Positions 25,558 through 33,804 of a stretch of 64,000 nucleotides of DNA are shown in pieces. A program made the position numbers and the translations under genes. A model generated the notes under the pieces. It ran no database searches, had not been told where the DNA came from, and saw only the letters and a list, made by a program, of their open reading frames with translations. Positions within the stretch are counted from its first letter, which is position 1. The number at the start of each line of letters is the position of its first letter. The stretch spans positions 1 through 64,000 of the forward strand of contig NZ_VISR01000032.1 of the NCBI RefSeq assembly GCF_007827595.1. Reading direction: 5' to 3'. The DNA comes from Streptomyces sp. BK340 (GTDB lineage: Bacteria; Actinomycetota; Actinomycetes; Streptomycetales; Streptomycetaceae).

Positions 25558-26067
25558 ATGAGCGACAGAGCCGCCCTGCTGAAGGGCATTCGCGTCTGGT
25601 TGGTCACCTTCGTCGTGTGTCTTGTGCTCAGCGGGGCCACCGCCTTTCCGCTGGTGCACGAACTCCGTTGGACGGAGAGCGGGTTGCGGGCGCTGTCCGT
25701 GCCCGAGCTGTTGCCGGGGCTCATGGAGTGGATCTCACGGGTGCGGGACGGGCTCGACGCCGTCGACGCCAAGTACCCGTTCGTGCTGTACGGCACGGAC
25801 TGGCTGGCGTTCGCGCACCTCGTCATCGCGGTCGCCTTCTACGGGCCGTACCGCGACCCGGTCCGCAACATCTGGGTCGTGGAGTTCGGGATGATCGCCT
25901 GCGCCGGGATCATCCCGCTCGCCCTGATCTGCGGACCGATCCGGGGAATCCCCCTCTGGTGGTCGCTGATCGACATGTCGTTCGGGGTGGTCGGAGTCGT
26001 CCCGCTGTACGTCGTGCGGCGGAAGATCAGGCGACTGGAGGCGCTGAGCGCTCCGGCTGCTGCTTGA
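25558..26067 (+). CDS. Conserved membrane protein of unknown function
   Basis: 169 residues with four predicted transmembrane helices: about 12-32, 80-97, 112-130 and 138-155. Conserved-looking polar blocks are YPFVLYGTDWLAFAHL and FYGPYRDPVRNIWVVEFG between helices. I recognise no named family. The ATG is directly downstream of a palindromic operator and a TACGCT box without Shine-Dalgarno, so it is probably a leaderless, repressor-controlled gene. It overlaps the convergent serine hydrolase gene by 41 bp at the 3' end. Confidence 0.75.
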   Translation: MSDRAALLKGIRVWLVTFVVCLVLSGATAFPLVHELRWTESGLRALSVPELLPGLMEWISRVRDGLDAVDAKYPFVLYGTDWLAFAHLVIAVAFYGPYRDPVRNIWVVEFGMIACAGIIPLALICGPIRGIPLWWSLIDMSFGVVGVVPLYVVRRKIRRLEALSAPAAA

Positions 26068-27214
26068 GGGTGGCCGCGACGATGCGCTGGGCGACCGCGT
26101 TCGCCGACTCGCCCTTGGAGTCCGTGGAGTCGACCGAGTAGACGAGGGTCCGGCTCAGATCCTGGGTGGCGGCGATCGCCGTGCTGTAGCCGTAGCGGGC
26201 GCCGGACTTGAGCCAGTACACCGTTCCCTTGTACTCGAACCGTGTCAGCCCGGCGCTGTAGGTGGCGCCGGGGATGTTCGCCGGCACCGTGAACATCTCC
26301 TGCAGCTGCGGCCCGGGCACGATCCGGCCCTGGAACAGTGCCGTGATCAGCCGCTCCAGGTCGGCGGTGGTGGAGATCATGTCGCCCGCCGCCCGGCGGT
26401 CCGCCTGGTTCCAGTCGGTGACGTCCACGAATCGCGTGGTCCCGTCGGCGTTCTTCACCAGCTGGTAGCCGTGGTTGTGCGGGCCATGGATCACCGGGTC
26501 GGAGCCGGGGAAGCTGGTGTGGCGCATGCCGGCCGGGCGGAGCACCAACCGGGTCGCCTCGTGCTCGTAGGAGTGCCCCGTCACCTTCTCGATCAGCATC
26601 CCGAGGATCGTGTAGTTGATGTTCAGGTAGTCCTGCCGGTCACCGGGGTCGAACTCCGGCCCCTTCGCCACCGCCGAGGCCACCACCTGTTCCGGGGTGA
26701 TCGTGTCGAAACGGTGCGCGTACTGGTCCGCGAAGTCGTCTCCCCAGCCGTCGCCCGCCTGGATGCCGCTGGTGTGGTTCAGCAACTGCCTCACGGAGAT
26801 GGGCTTGAACGCCGGGGTGAGCAAGCCGGGCAGGTAGTGCTGGACGGGCGTGTCCAGGTCGACCTCGCCCTCCGCCGCCAGCTTCAGCACGGTCGCCGCC
26901 GTCACGACCTTCGTCGTGGAGCCGGCCCGGAAGCGGGCATTCGGGTCCGCCGCCCGGCCGCTCGCCAGATCGTGCACGCCCGCGCTGCCCCGCCAGGTGC
27001 CGTCGGTGCCGCCGACCCGGACCAGCGCGGCGGTCGCGTCGGCATCGGGCAGCCCGGCGAGCGCGGCCTGCAGGGCCCCGGGATCCGGGACCGTGTTCGC
27101 CGTTCGCGCGGTCACCGCGGCCGGCGCGGCGAAGGCCGGTGCCACCAGCGGGCCGGCGGCGAGGGCCAGGGCGAGGGAGGCGGCGATGACGGTGCTGCGG
27201 CTGCGCAGACGCAT
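26027..27214 (-). CDS. Secreted serine hydrolase (beta-lactamase/DD-peptidase fold)
   Basis: 395 residues with a clear signal peptide (RSRSTVIAASLALALAAGPLVAP). The class C/beta-lactamase-like motifs are present: SxxK as STTK in FRAGSTTKVVTAATVLKLA, and YLN in GDRQDYLNINYTILGMLIEKV. HTSGI and a terminal KSG-like stretch (YWLKSGARYGYS) complete the fold. It resembles Streptomyces extracellular D-alanyl-D-alanine carboxypeptidase/esterase proteins. It acts outside the cell, on peptidoglycan or an ester; the exact substrate is unknown. Confidence 0.9.
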   Translation of the reverse strand: MRLRSRSTVIAASLALALAAGPLVAPAFAAPAAVTARTANTVPDPGALQAALAGLPDADATAALVRVGGTDGTWRGSAGVHDLASGRAADPNARFRAGSTTKVVTAATVLKLAAEGEVDLDTPVQHYLPGLLTPAFKPISVRQLLNHTSGIQAGDGWGDDFADQYAHRFDTITPEQVVASAVAKGPEFDPGDRQDYLNINYTILGMLIEKVTGHSYEHEATRLVLRPAGMRHTSFPGSDPVIHGPHNHGYQLVKNADGTTRFVDVTDWNQADRRAAGDMISTTADLERLITALFQGRIVPGPQLQEMFTVPANIPGATYSAGLTRFEYKGTVYWLKSGARYGYSTAIAATQDLSRTLVYSVDSTDSKGESANAVAQRIVAATLKQQPERSAPPVA

Positions 27215-27398
27215 GGAGGCTCCTGGGGAGGATGAGGTGGGCTTTCGTGATCATCCTCGGCCGGTGCGTCGGGATCGGGATCGTCGGCAGGGAGGGGCCC
27301 GCCCCTGACGCAACCCTCCCGTCAACCAGGAGCGGTACCAGGGGAGTTGTGCGGGATGACCCCTAGGCGAGGTGTTCGGACGCGACCGGAAAAGGGAA

Positions 27399-27420
27399 GG
27401 GGCCCGGTTGCCCGGGCCCC
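27399..27420 (-). terminator. Terminator hairpin after secreted protein gene
   Basis: GGGGCCCGG (27399-27407) pairs perfectly with CCGGGCCCC (27412-27420) across a TTGC loop. It is 84 nt beyond the stop of the minus-strand gene ending at 27505. Confidence 0.65.
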
Positions 27421-27504
27421 GACCTCAGTGTGGTGGTGGTCTCGTGAAGGGGGTCACCTCAGCTCCACCCGTGAGCCGGCCCGTACGCCCGGCCCGTGCC
27501 TCTG

Positions 27505-28032
27505 TCAGGAGGTGGAGCCGTACTTGCTGGGGATCCCGCAGACGTGGAGGTGGGTGGGGTTGTCGAACCCGACCCTGCTGACCGGCGCGTGGAGGTCCGC
27601 GTCCGACTTGATGCCGGTGGGGAAGTCAGGCGCGCCGTAGCTGTAGAAGTTGGAGCTCGACCCGCCCACGACGATGATCCCGCGGGCGGCGTACGGCCCG
27701 TTGATCGTGAAGTCGACCAGCTGAGCGGTGGAGGGGCCGTGAACGTCGAGGGTGATCGAACCGTTGTCGTTCGGGGGGTCGAAGGTGAAGGTCCCGTCGT
27801 TCACGGGCTGCTGCTCGAAGTCGAACGTGAACGCGCCCTCCCCCAGGATGTCTTCGCAGGTCGGGTGCCCGTCGTACTCGACGGGCTGCACGCCCTCGTT
27901 GCTCGGCGGCCCCGGCTCCCGAGCGGCCGACGCGGGACTGGCCGCGATGCAGAGAGCCACTGCCGTGGTCACACCGGCGCAGGCGAGCCGCGCTCCCCAT
28001 ACCTGTCTCTTCGAACGGGTAGTCACTCGCAT
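27505..28032 (-). CDS. Small secreted protein of unknown function
   Basis: 175 residues from ATG 28032, 10 nt after AAGGAGG; a GTG at 28041 is too close to the Shine-Dalgarno. The signal peptide (about 1-38) ends in a run of small residues (ASPASA). The mature domain of about 135 residues is acidic and beta-rich, with two cysteines (PTCEDILG and HLHVCGIPS) that may pair. Asp-Asn-Gly-rich stretches such as FDPPNDNGSITLDV and NGPYAARGIIVVGG suggest a beta-sandwich. Similar secreted proteins of Streptomyces are unassigned. No catalytic motif is visible. Confidence 0.75.
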   Translation of the reverse strand: MRVTTRSKRQVWGARLACAGVTTAVALCIAASPASAAREPGPPSNEGVQPVEYDGHPTCEDILGEGAFTFDFEQQPVNDGTFTFDPPNDNGSITLDVHGPSTAQLVDFTINGPYAARGIIVVGGSSSNFYSYGAPDFPTGIKSDADLHAPVSRVGFDNPTHLHVCGIPSKYGSTS

Positions 28033-28464
28033 GACGAGCACTCCTCCTTGTTAGGGCCCCAGATCTCGGGCGCCTGATCTCGCCCTCGCGAACTCCCAGG
28101 CATGTTCTGTCGGGAGCTCGAGTGCTGGACGTCTGTCCGCCGGGCGCCGTGAACATTTCCACGGCATGCTGGTCTGCACGCTTTACGACGCCTTTCCCTA
28201 GACCATTTGAGTCCTATAAAAGGACTGGAAAGGTGAAGTGAGTGTCGTAGGAGCAAGGGAAATTCGGCCGAACGAAGGACCTGATGCGCGGACATGTGGG
28301 CCATTGCGGCACGGGCTACCGGGATGCTGCCGACGGGTGACGCGGCGGCCGACGTCGGCCTGGGAACCGCCCCACGGATGTGTGCAATCCGTATAGTTTG
28401 CGGCGCATTCATCACACTCTCCCCTTTCGGCCACCCCTGTCTCACTTCCATCCCGGGATGTTCC
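28033..28464. promoter_or_regulatory. Divergent intergenic region with palindrome and -10 boxes
   Basis: No convincing gene is present in these 432 bases. AGTCCT-ATAAA-AGGACT (28210-28226) is a perfect 6-bp inverted repeat spanning an AT-rich patch, unusual in this genome. TATAGT at 28392-28397 is a good -10 for the plus-strand gene at 28465. Confidence 0.45.
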
Positions 28465-29982
28465 ATGCGTCTGAGGAAATGCACGACGAGGCTCGTCACC
28501 ACGGCCTCGACCGTGGCCCTTCTCGCGGCCGCTCCGCCCGCGACCGCCCACGGTTCGTCTGCGCGCAACGAAAAGATCCTGACCGCCGCCCCTTTGGCGA
28601 CATGGCAGACCGATGGCATTGTCTGGTCGGTCGCCTACGCACGCGGTGTCGTGTACGTAGGCGGAACCTTCGACAGCGTCCGCCCGCCGGGCGCGAAACC
28701 CGGTCAGAAGGAGGTCGCCCGGAAGAACTTCGCCGCGTTCGACGCCGTCACCGGCAGACTGCTGCCGTGCGCCCACACCTTCACGGGGGGCGAAGGAACC
28801 GTACGGGCGCTGAAGGCGTCGCCCGACGGCAAGGTGCTGTATGTCGGCGGATCGTTCGGCAAGGTCGACAAGACGGGCGTGGCCAGCGCGGTCGCGCTCA
28901 ACACGGCCAGGTGCTCGCTTCGCGAGGACTTCCGCCCCGCGGTGGGAGCCACGGTTCGGGCCATCGACACCACCAAATCCACGGTGTACCTGGGCGGCGA
29001 CTTCGAGGCCGTCGACGGGAAGACCAGAAACCACATCGCCGCGCTCAGTACAAAGGGCTCACTCCTGCCCTTCGCGGCGGACATCGACGAGCCGGTGCGG
29101 GCCGTCCTGGCCACGCCCACCTACGGCAAGGTTCTCGTCGGCGGTGACTTCCACAAGGTCAACGGCGCGCCGGAGGGGGCGCTGGTCGCGCTGAATTCCT
29201 CGACGGGTTCGACCGTGACCTCGTTCCGGCGATGGCTTCCGCCCCGCTCGTCGGTGAAGACACTGGTACGCGACAAGACCAACTTCTATGTGGGGGCCGA
29301 AGGCAGGGGAACGGGCGTCTTCGACGGTCGCATCGCCGGCCGTCTGTCCGACGGCAAGATGGTCTGGAAGGACTACTGCCAGGGCGCCACCCAGGCCCTC
29401 CTCGTGCACCACGGTGTTCTCTACAGCGCATCCCACGCGCACAACTGCGTCCGTACCCCCGGGGGCTTCCCCGACGGACGCCGTCGCCACTTCCTGGCCC
29501 AGTCCGTCAAGGACAGGCGCATCCTGCACTGGTTCCCCGACACGAACGACGGACTCGGGGAGTCCATCGGCCCCAGGGCGCTGGTGATGGCCAAAGGAAT
29601 CCTCTGGGCGGGCGGCGAGTTCACCACGGTCAACGGCAAGGCCCAGCAGGGCCTGACACGCTTCTCGGCCGGTCCCGCGAACACCGCTCCCGAAGCGATC
29701 CCCGAGCTCTCGGCCAAGAGTTCACGGGCCGGGAAGGTCTCGCTCGCCTGGCAGACCACCTGGGACCGGGACGACGCGCAGCTGACGTACCTGATCTATC
29801 GCGACGGTGCCCGTGTGGCCTCGCTGAAGAAGCGGTCGGTCGACTGGCACCTTCCGGAGATGACGTACACGGACTCCGTCGCCCCTGGCTCTCGCCACCG
29901 GTACACGATCGCCGTCACCGACGGCAGGCACACCACACACCGGTCGAAGCCGCTCGCCGCGACCGCGGTCGCCCGGAAGTGA
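28465..29982 (+). CDS. Secreted beta-propeller protein with C-terminal FN3-like domain
   Basis: 505 residues from ATG 28465 (MRLRKCTTRLV); upstream in-frame ATGs at 28294 and 28378 would spoil the signal peptide. Signal peptide about 1-29. The body (about 40-395) repeats a blade motif of VYVGGTF, LYVGGSF, VYLGGDF, VLVGGDF and LWAGGEF, each followed by hydrophobic Val and a GA/NG turn, as in delta-60 type repeat propellers. Residues about 410-500 resemble a fibronectin type III module (VSLAWQTTWDRDDAQLTYLIYRDG). Function is likely binding; no enzyme motif seen. It is divergent from the small secreted protein gene. Confidence 0.8.
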   Translation: MRLRKCTTRLVTTASTVALLAAAPPATAHGSSARNEKILTAAPLATWQTDGIVWSVAYARGVVYVGGTFDSVRPPGAKPGQKEVARKNFAAFDAVTGRLLPCAHTFTGGEGTVRALKASPDGKVLYVGGSFGKVDKTGVASAVALNTARCSLREDFRPAVGATVRAIDTTKSTVYLGGDFEAVDGKTRNHIAALSTKGSLLPFAADIDEPVRAVLATPTYGKVLVGGDFHKVNGAPEGALVALNSSTGSTVTSFRRWLPPRSSVKTLVRDKTNFYVGAEGRGTGVFDGRIAGRLSDGKMVWKDYCQGATQALLVHHGVLYSASHAHNCVRTPGGFPDGRRRHFLAQSVKDRRILHWFPDTNDGLGESIGPRALVMAKGILWAGGEFTTVNGKAQQGLTRFSAGPANTAPEAIPELSAKSSRAGKVSLAWQTTWDRDDAQLTYLIYRDGARVASLKKRSVDWHLPEMTYTDSVAPGSRHRYTIAVTDGRHTTHRSKPLAATAVARK

Positions 29983-30036
29983 TCGGTGGACGAACTGCGG
30001 TGGACCAGCCCCTTCTCCACCCGGTAGACCTGTTCC

Positions 30037-30738
30037 TCAGCGCTCGCGTACGTGGCCGCCGTCGCGCAGGGCGTGCAGGGCGTCGACGCGGTTCGTGGTG
30101 ATGGAGTCGACGCCCAGGTCGAGGAGACGGCGCATGGAGCGGCGGGTGTCCGGGGTCCAGACGGACAGCAGATATCCGTCGCGGTGGACGCGGGCCGCGA
30201 GGTCCCGGTCGACCAGGGAGAAGCGGTAGTTGAGCCAGCGCGGGCGCACCACGTCCAGCAGTGCCGGCCGGGGCGGGGCCAGGGTCGTCCAGGTCAGGGC
30301 GATCTCGGCGGCCGGGTCGGCGGCACGGACGGCGAGCATGGCCTCGGCGTGCGCGCAGTAGTACACGCGGTCCCGCGCCCCGCTCTGCCGGACCACGTCC
30401 ATCACCTGTCGTACGGTCCGGCGGTCGACCCGCCCGCACAGGTCCATCATCACCCGGCTGTCACCGGTCGCGGCCAGTGCTTCCGCCAGCGTCGGCACCC
30501 CGCCCGCCGTGAGCCCGCGCACCTCGTCCGCCGACAGCGAGCCCACGGGCCGGTCGTGCTCCCACAGCCGCTTCAGCGTCTCGTCGTGCAGCAGCACGGG
30601 GACGCCGTCGCGGGTGAGGCGTACGTCGATCTCGACCGCGTCCGCGCCCAGACCGAGCGCGGAACGCAGCGAGTCGAGGGTGTTCTCACGGAAGCGGTAG
30701 GGGGCGCCGCGGTGGGCCACGGCGGTCACGGTCTGCAT
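30037..30738 (-). CDS. Glycerophosphodiester phosphodiesterase
   Basis: About 233 residues from ATG 30738 (MQTVTAVAHRGAPYRFRENT), 7 nt after CACAAT, probably leaderless; ATG 30747 is an alternative. The GDPD signature is complete: HRG and ENT at the N-terminus, VEIDVRLTRDGVPVLLHDETLKR with the metal-binding EID and HD, and the C-terminal LSVWTPDTRRSMRRLLDLGVDSITTN. The enzyme hydrolyses glycerophosphodiesters to glycerol-3-phosphate and an alcohol. No signal peptide, so cytoplasmic. It ends close to the neighbouring adenosine deaminase gene on the same strand. Confidence 0.92.
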   Translation of the reverse strand: MQTVTAVAHRGAPYRFRENTLDSLRSALGLGADAVEIDVRLTRDGVPVLLHDETLKRLWEHDRPVGSLSADEVRGLTAGGVPTLAEALAATGDSRVMMDLCGRVDRRTVRQVMDVVRQSGARDRVYYCAHAEAMLAVRAADPAAEIALTWTTLAPPRPALLDVVRPRWLNYRFSLVDRDLAARVHRDGYLLSVWTPDTRRSMRRLLDLGVDSITTNRVDALHALRDGGHVRER

Positions 30739-30780
30739 GGCCCCCATTGTGACCATCGCGCGGTGGTCACCGCGCAGGGG

Positions 30781-31818
30781 TCAGGGGGCGAGCCAGGCGG
30801 CGGTGTACGTGTCGATCTCCGCCGCGATCCGGTCCTTGCCCGACGCGTCGAGGAAGGACGCCTCCACGGCGTTCTTGGCGAGGCCGGCGAGGCCCCGCTC
30901 GTCGAGGTCGAGGAGGCGGGCGGCCACCGCGTACTCGTTGTTGAGGTCGGTGCCGAACATCGGCGGGTCGTCGGAGTTGATCGTGACCAGCACGCCGGCC
31001 CGGGTGAACTCCTTGACCGGGTGTTCGTCCAGGGTGCGGACCGCGCGGGTGGCGATGTTGGAGGTCGGGCAGACCTCCAGCGCGATGCGATGCTCGGCGA
31101 GGTGGGCGAGCAGCTCGGGGTCCTGAGCCGAGCTGGTGCCGTGCCCGATCCGCTCGGCACGCAGCTCGGTGAGCGCGTCCCACACCGTCTCCGGGCCGGT
31201 CGTCTCCCCGGCGTGCGGGACGGAGTGCAGACCGGCGGCGATGGCCTGGTCGAAGTACGGCTTGAACTGCGGCCGGGGCACACCGATCTCGGGCCCGCCG
31301 AGCCCGAACGACACCAGGCCCTCCGGGCGGATCCGGTCGTCGGTGGCGAGGCGGACGGTCTCCTCGGCGGACTGCAGACCGGCCTCGCCCGGGATGTCGA
31401 AGCACCAGCGCAGCACGGTGCCGAACTCGGCCTCGGCCGCCTTGCGCGCGTCCTCGATGGCGGCCATGAAGGCCAGCTCGTCGATGCCGCGCCGGGTGGA
31501 GGAGAACGGGGTGATGGTCAGCTCTGCGTAGCGCACCTGCTGGCGGGCCAGGTCACGGGCCACCTCGAAGGTCAGCAGCCGCACGTCCTCAGGGGTGCGG
31601 ATCAGGTCCACCACGGACAGGTACACGTCGATGAAGTGCGCGAAGTCCGTGAACGTGAAGTAGTCGGCCAGCGCCTCGGGGTCGGTGGGGACCTTGGAGT
31701 CGGGGTGGCGGGCGGCCAGTTCCGAGACGATACGGGGGGAGGCGGAGCCGACGTGGTGGACGTGCAGTTCGGCCTTGGGCAGTCCGGCGATGAAGGCGTG
31801 CAGATCGCGGTCGGTCAA
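30781..31818 (-). CDS. add: Adenosine deaminase
   Basis: 345 residues; the start is TTG 31818 behind GGGGAGGAACCC, since no ATG fits. Zinc ligands His19 and His21 lie in AELHVHHVGSASP, followed by HAGETTGPETVWDAL (His and catalytic Glu) and SDDPPMFGT with the metal-binding Asp. The CPTSNI block binds substrate. HVHHVGSASP differs from the HVHLEGSLRP form of better-known enzymes but belongs to the same metal-dependent deaminase group. It converts adenosine or deoxyadenosine to inosine in purine salvage. Confidence 0.9.
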   Translation of the reverse strand: MTDRDLHAFIAGLPKAELHVHHVGSASPRIVSELAARHPDSKVPTDPEALADYFTFTDFAHFIDVYLSVVDLIRTPEDVRLLTFEVARDLARQQVRYAELTITPFSSTRRGIDELAFMAAIEDARKAAEAEFGTVLRWCFDIPGEAGLQSAEETVRLATDDRIRPEGLVSFGLGGPEIGVPRPQFKPYFDQAIAAGLHSVPHAGETTGPETVWDALTELRAERIGHGTSSAQDPELLAHLAEHRIALEVCPTSNIATRAVRTLDEHPVKEFTRAGVLVTINSDDPPMFGTDLNNEYAVAARLLDLDERGLAGLAKNAVEASFLDASGKDRIAAEIDTYTAAWLAP

Positions 31819-31976
31819 GGGTTCCTCCCCGGGAACGGCGCCCGTGGAGCGAGGTCCGTCGTCCGGGCGCGGGTGATCGGCTGATCGATGAATCGGGATC
31901 ATCGTAGGCCCGGGCCCGCGGCGGCCGGACCCGCGCCGTAGCATGATGGGACGACGATCACAGGGGGGCCTGAGCG

Positions 31977-32978
31977 ATGTCCGACGAGGTGCCACAGCCG
32001 ACGCCGCGGGAGCACGGCGCCGGGGACGAGGCCGAGCCGCCTCGGGTCTCCCTGGACAAGGGGAGCGGGGACGGGGAGGCGTCCGGGCGGCCCACGGAAG
32101 CGGAGCCGGCCGACGGACGGCCGGGAGCGGCGCAGTCCGTGAGTGCGGATCCGTGGACGTCTCCGGCCGGCGGGCAGGGAGCCGGTGACACGGTCTTGTC
32201 CGGCGCGCCGGGATCCCCGGCACAGCCGCCGCACCCGTCGGTCCACGACCAGCAGACGGTCGCCTCCCTGCCCACCCCGGACGCGCCTGCCGACGCGGTC
32301 CCCCCGGCGTGGGCCAGGCCGGCCGACCCGTACGCCCCTGCGGCCTCCGCGCCGCCCGCCGAAGCCCCGGCGAACCCCTTCGCACCCCCGTCCGCAGTGC
32401 CGCCCGGTGCGGCGCCGACGAACTCGTACGCACCCCCGGCGAATCCCTTCGCACCTCCGGCGAACCCTTTCGCTCCGCCCGCTGCCGGCAGTCCGGCGCC
32501 CCCCTACGCCCCTCCGGCCGCCTCCGGCAACCCGTACGGGCCGTCCATGGCATCCCCGCTCCAGCCCCAGGAGACGGCCCCCGTACCCCCGCCGCCCATG
32601 TCCCCCGACGGCCCCGGCCAGGTGCCCTACGGCTACCCGGCCCAGCAGCCGCAGCCGGGCTACGGCGGACCCGGCATCCCGTCCTACCCCGCGGCGGGCG
32701 GCTACGGCTGGCCGGGGCTGCAGCCGCAACCGAACAACGGCATGGGTACGGCGTCCCTGGTGCTGGGCATCCTGGCGACGGTCGGCTTCTGCGCCTGGCC
32801 GCTGGCCCTGGTGATGGGTGTCGTGGCGGTGATCCTCGGCGCCCTGGGCCGCGGCAAGGCCCGCCGGGGCGAGGCCACCAACCCGGGCGTGGCCCTGGCC
32901 GGGATCATCTGCGGCGCCGCATCCATCGTCCTGGTACTGGGCTTCTTCGCGTTCTTCATCGCGGTCTACAAGAGCTGA
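31977..32978 (+). CDS. DUF4190 domain-containing membrane protein with Pro-rich N-terminus
   Basis: 333 residues. The first about 240 are disordered and rich in Pro, Ala, Gly and Glu, with repeats such as PANPFAPPANPFAPP and YGYPAQQPQPGYGGPG. The last 90 residues form two transmembrane helices of the DUF4190 type (ASLVLGILATVGFCAWPLALVMG and GVALAGIICGAASIVLVLGFFAFFIAV) separated by a KARRGEATNPG loop. Such proteins are common in Streptomyces and of unknown function, perhaps with a cytoplasmic scaffold tail. A TAGCAT box lies about 36 bp upstream. Confidence 0.85.
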   Translation: MSDEVPQPTPREHGAGDEAEPPRVSLDKGSGDGEASGRPTEAEPADGRPGAAQSVSADPWTSPAGGQGAGDTVLSGAPGSPAQPPHPSVHDQQTVASLPTPDAPADAVPPAWARPADPYAPAASAPPAEAPANPFAPPSAVPPGAAPTNSYAPPANPFAPPANPFAPPAAGSPAPPYAPPAASGNPYGPSMASPLQPQETAPVPPPPMSPDGPGQVPYGYPAQQPQPGYGGPGIPSYPAAGGYGWPGLQPQPNNGMGTASLVLGILATVGFCAWPLALVMGVVAVILGALGRGKARRGEATNPGVALAGIICGAASIVLVLGFFAFFIAVYKS

Positions 32979-33037
32979 CCGCCCGACGACCGCTCTGCCG
33001 CCCCGGCCCGCTCACCCCCCGCCGAAGCCCCGCGGGA

Positions 33038-33595
33038 TCACGCCCCGGTCATCCGCTCCCGCGCCTCCATCAGCGCGAAACCCAGCAGGTTCGGTCCCTG
33101 CCAGCGCTCGGGGTCCGAGGCCGCCTCGTCGTCCGCGGCGAGGCCGATGCCCCATATGCGGTCGACGGGGCTCGCCTCCACCAGGACGCGGTCGCCGGTG
33201 TTCAGCAGGAACGTCCTGAGGGCTTCGTCCGACCCGAACTTGTGGACGCTGCCCTCGACCACGATCCGGAAGCGCTCCCGCTCCCACATCGCGTCGTCGA
33301 AGTCGCGCACCAGCCGTCCCGCCTTCTTGGCCTCGGCGGGATGACCCGCGGCCAGCACCCGGCGCTCCGCCTCCGCGTCGCCGAACAGCCGCGCCTTGCC
33401 TGCCATCATCCAGTGCTCGGCCGTCGCGTATTCCACACCGTCCACCACGAAGGGTGACGGCCACCACTGGCTGAGGCAGCTCGCCCCCAGCCGGCCGTCC
33501 GGCCGCGGACGGTGCCCCCAGAAGTGGAGGTACTTGATGCGGGCCCCTGTCTTCACTTCCCTGATCAGGGCTTCCACCCCGTCGATCTTTCCCAT
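33038..33595 (-). CDS. NADAR family protein (YbiA-like)
   Basis: 185 residues. Key blocks are LHFWGHRPRPDGRLGASCLSQWW, VVDGVEYATAEHWMMAGKARLFGD, and SPVDRIWGIGL. NADAR proteins are N-glycosidases that remove ADP-ribose or riboflavin intermediates, or act on NAD-derived modifications; the WGIGL loop and E-H-W-M-M are typical. It is cytoplasmic, alone on the minus strand before cluster B. Confidence 0.9.
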   Translation of the reverse strand: MGKIDGVEALIREVKTGARIKYLHFWGHRPRPDGRLGASCLSQWWPSPFVVDGVEYATAEHWMMAGKARLFGDAEAERRVLAAGHPAEAKKAGRLVRDFDDAMWERERFRIVVEGSVHKFGSDEALRTFLLNTGDRVLVEASPVDRIWGIGLAADDEAASDPERWQGPNLLGFALMEARERMTGA

Positions 33596-33667
33596 GCACG
33601 CGAGTGTGGCACGCACCACTGACACTCCGTCCGCCGTTTTCCACGCCGACTCGACACCTGGTCGACA

Positions 33668-33711
33668 GATTCCGTCGCGTAACCAAAAGGCAACAACGGA
33701 ATCACTTGTTG
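33668..33711. promoter_or_regulatory. Inverted repeats upstream of polyamine cluster B
   Basis: GATTCCGT (33668-33675) and ACGGAATC (33696-33703) are perfect inverted copies 20 nt apart. Overlapping this, CAACAA (33691-33696) pairs with TTGTTG (33706-33711). The region is the presumed promoter of the cluster B operon, about 95-135 bp before the ATG at 33805, so these are candidate operators. Confidence 0.45.
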
Positions 33712-33804
33712 GAGTCCTATTGCTCTGTCAGGATCGGCACTCAAATCGAGCTGGAGCTACGCCACCCACCCCCCGGGACGGGGCGAACGGCGGAGGAGAG
33801 CGAC

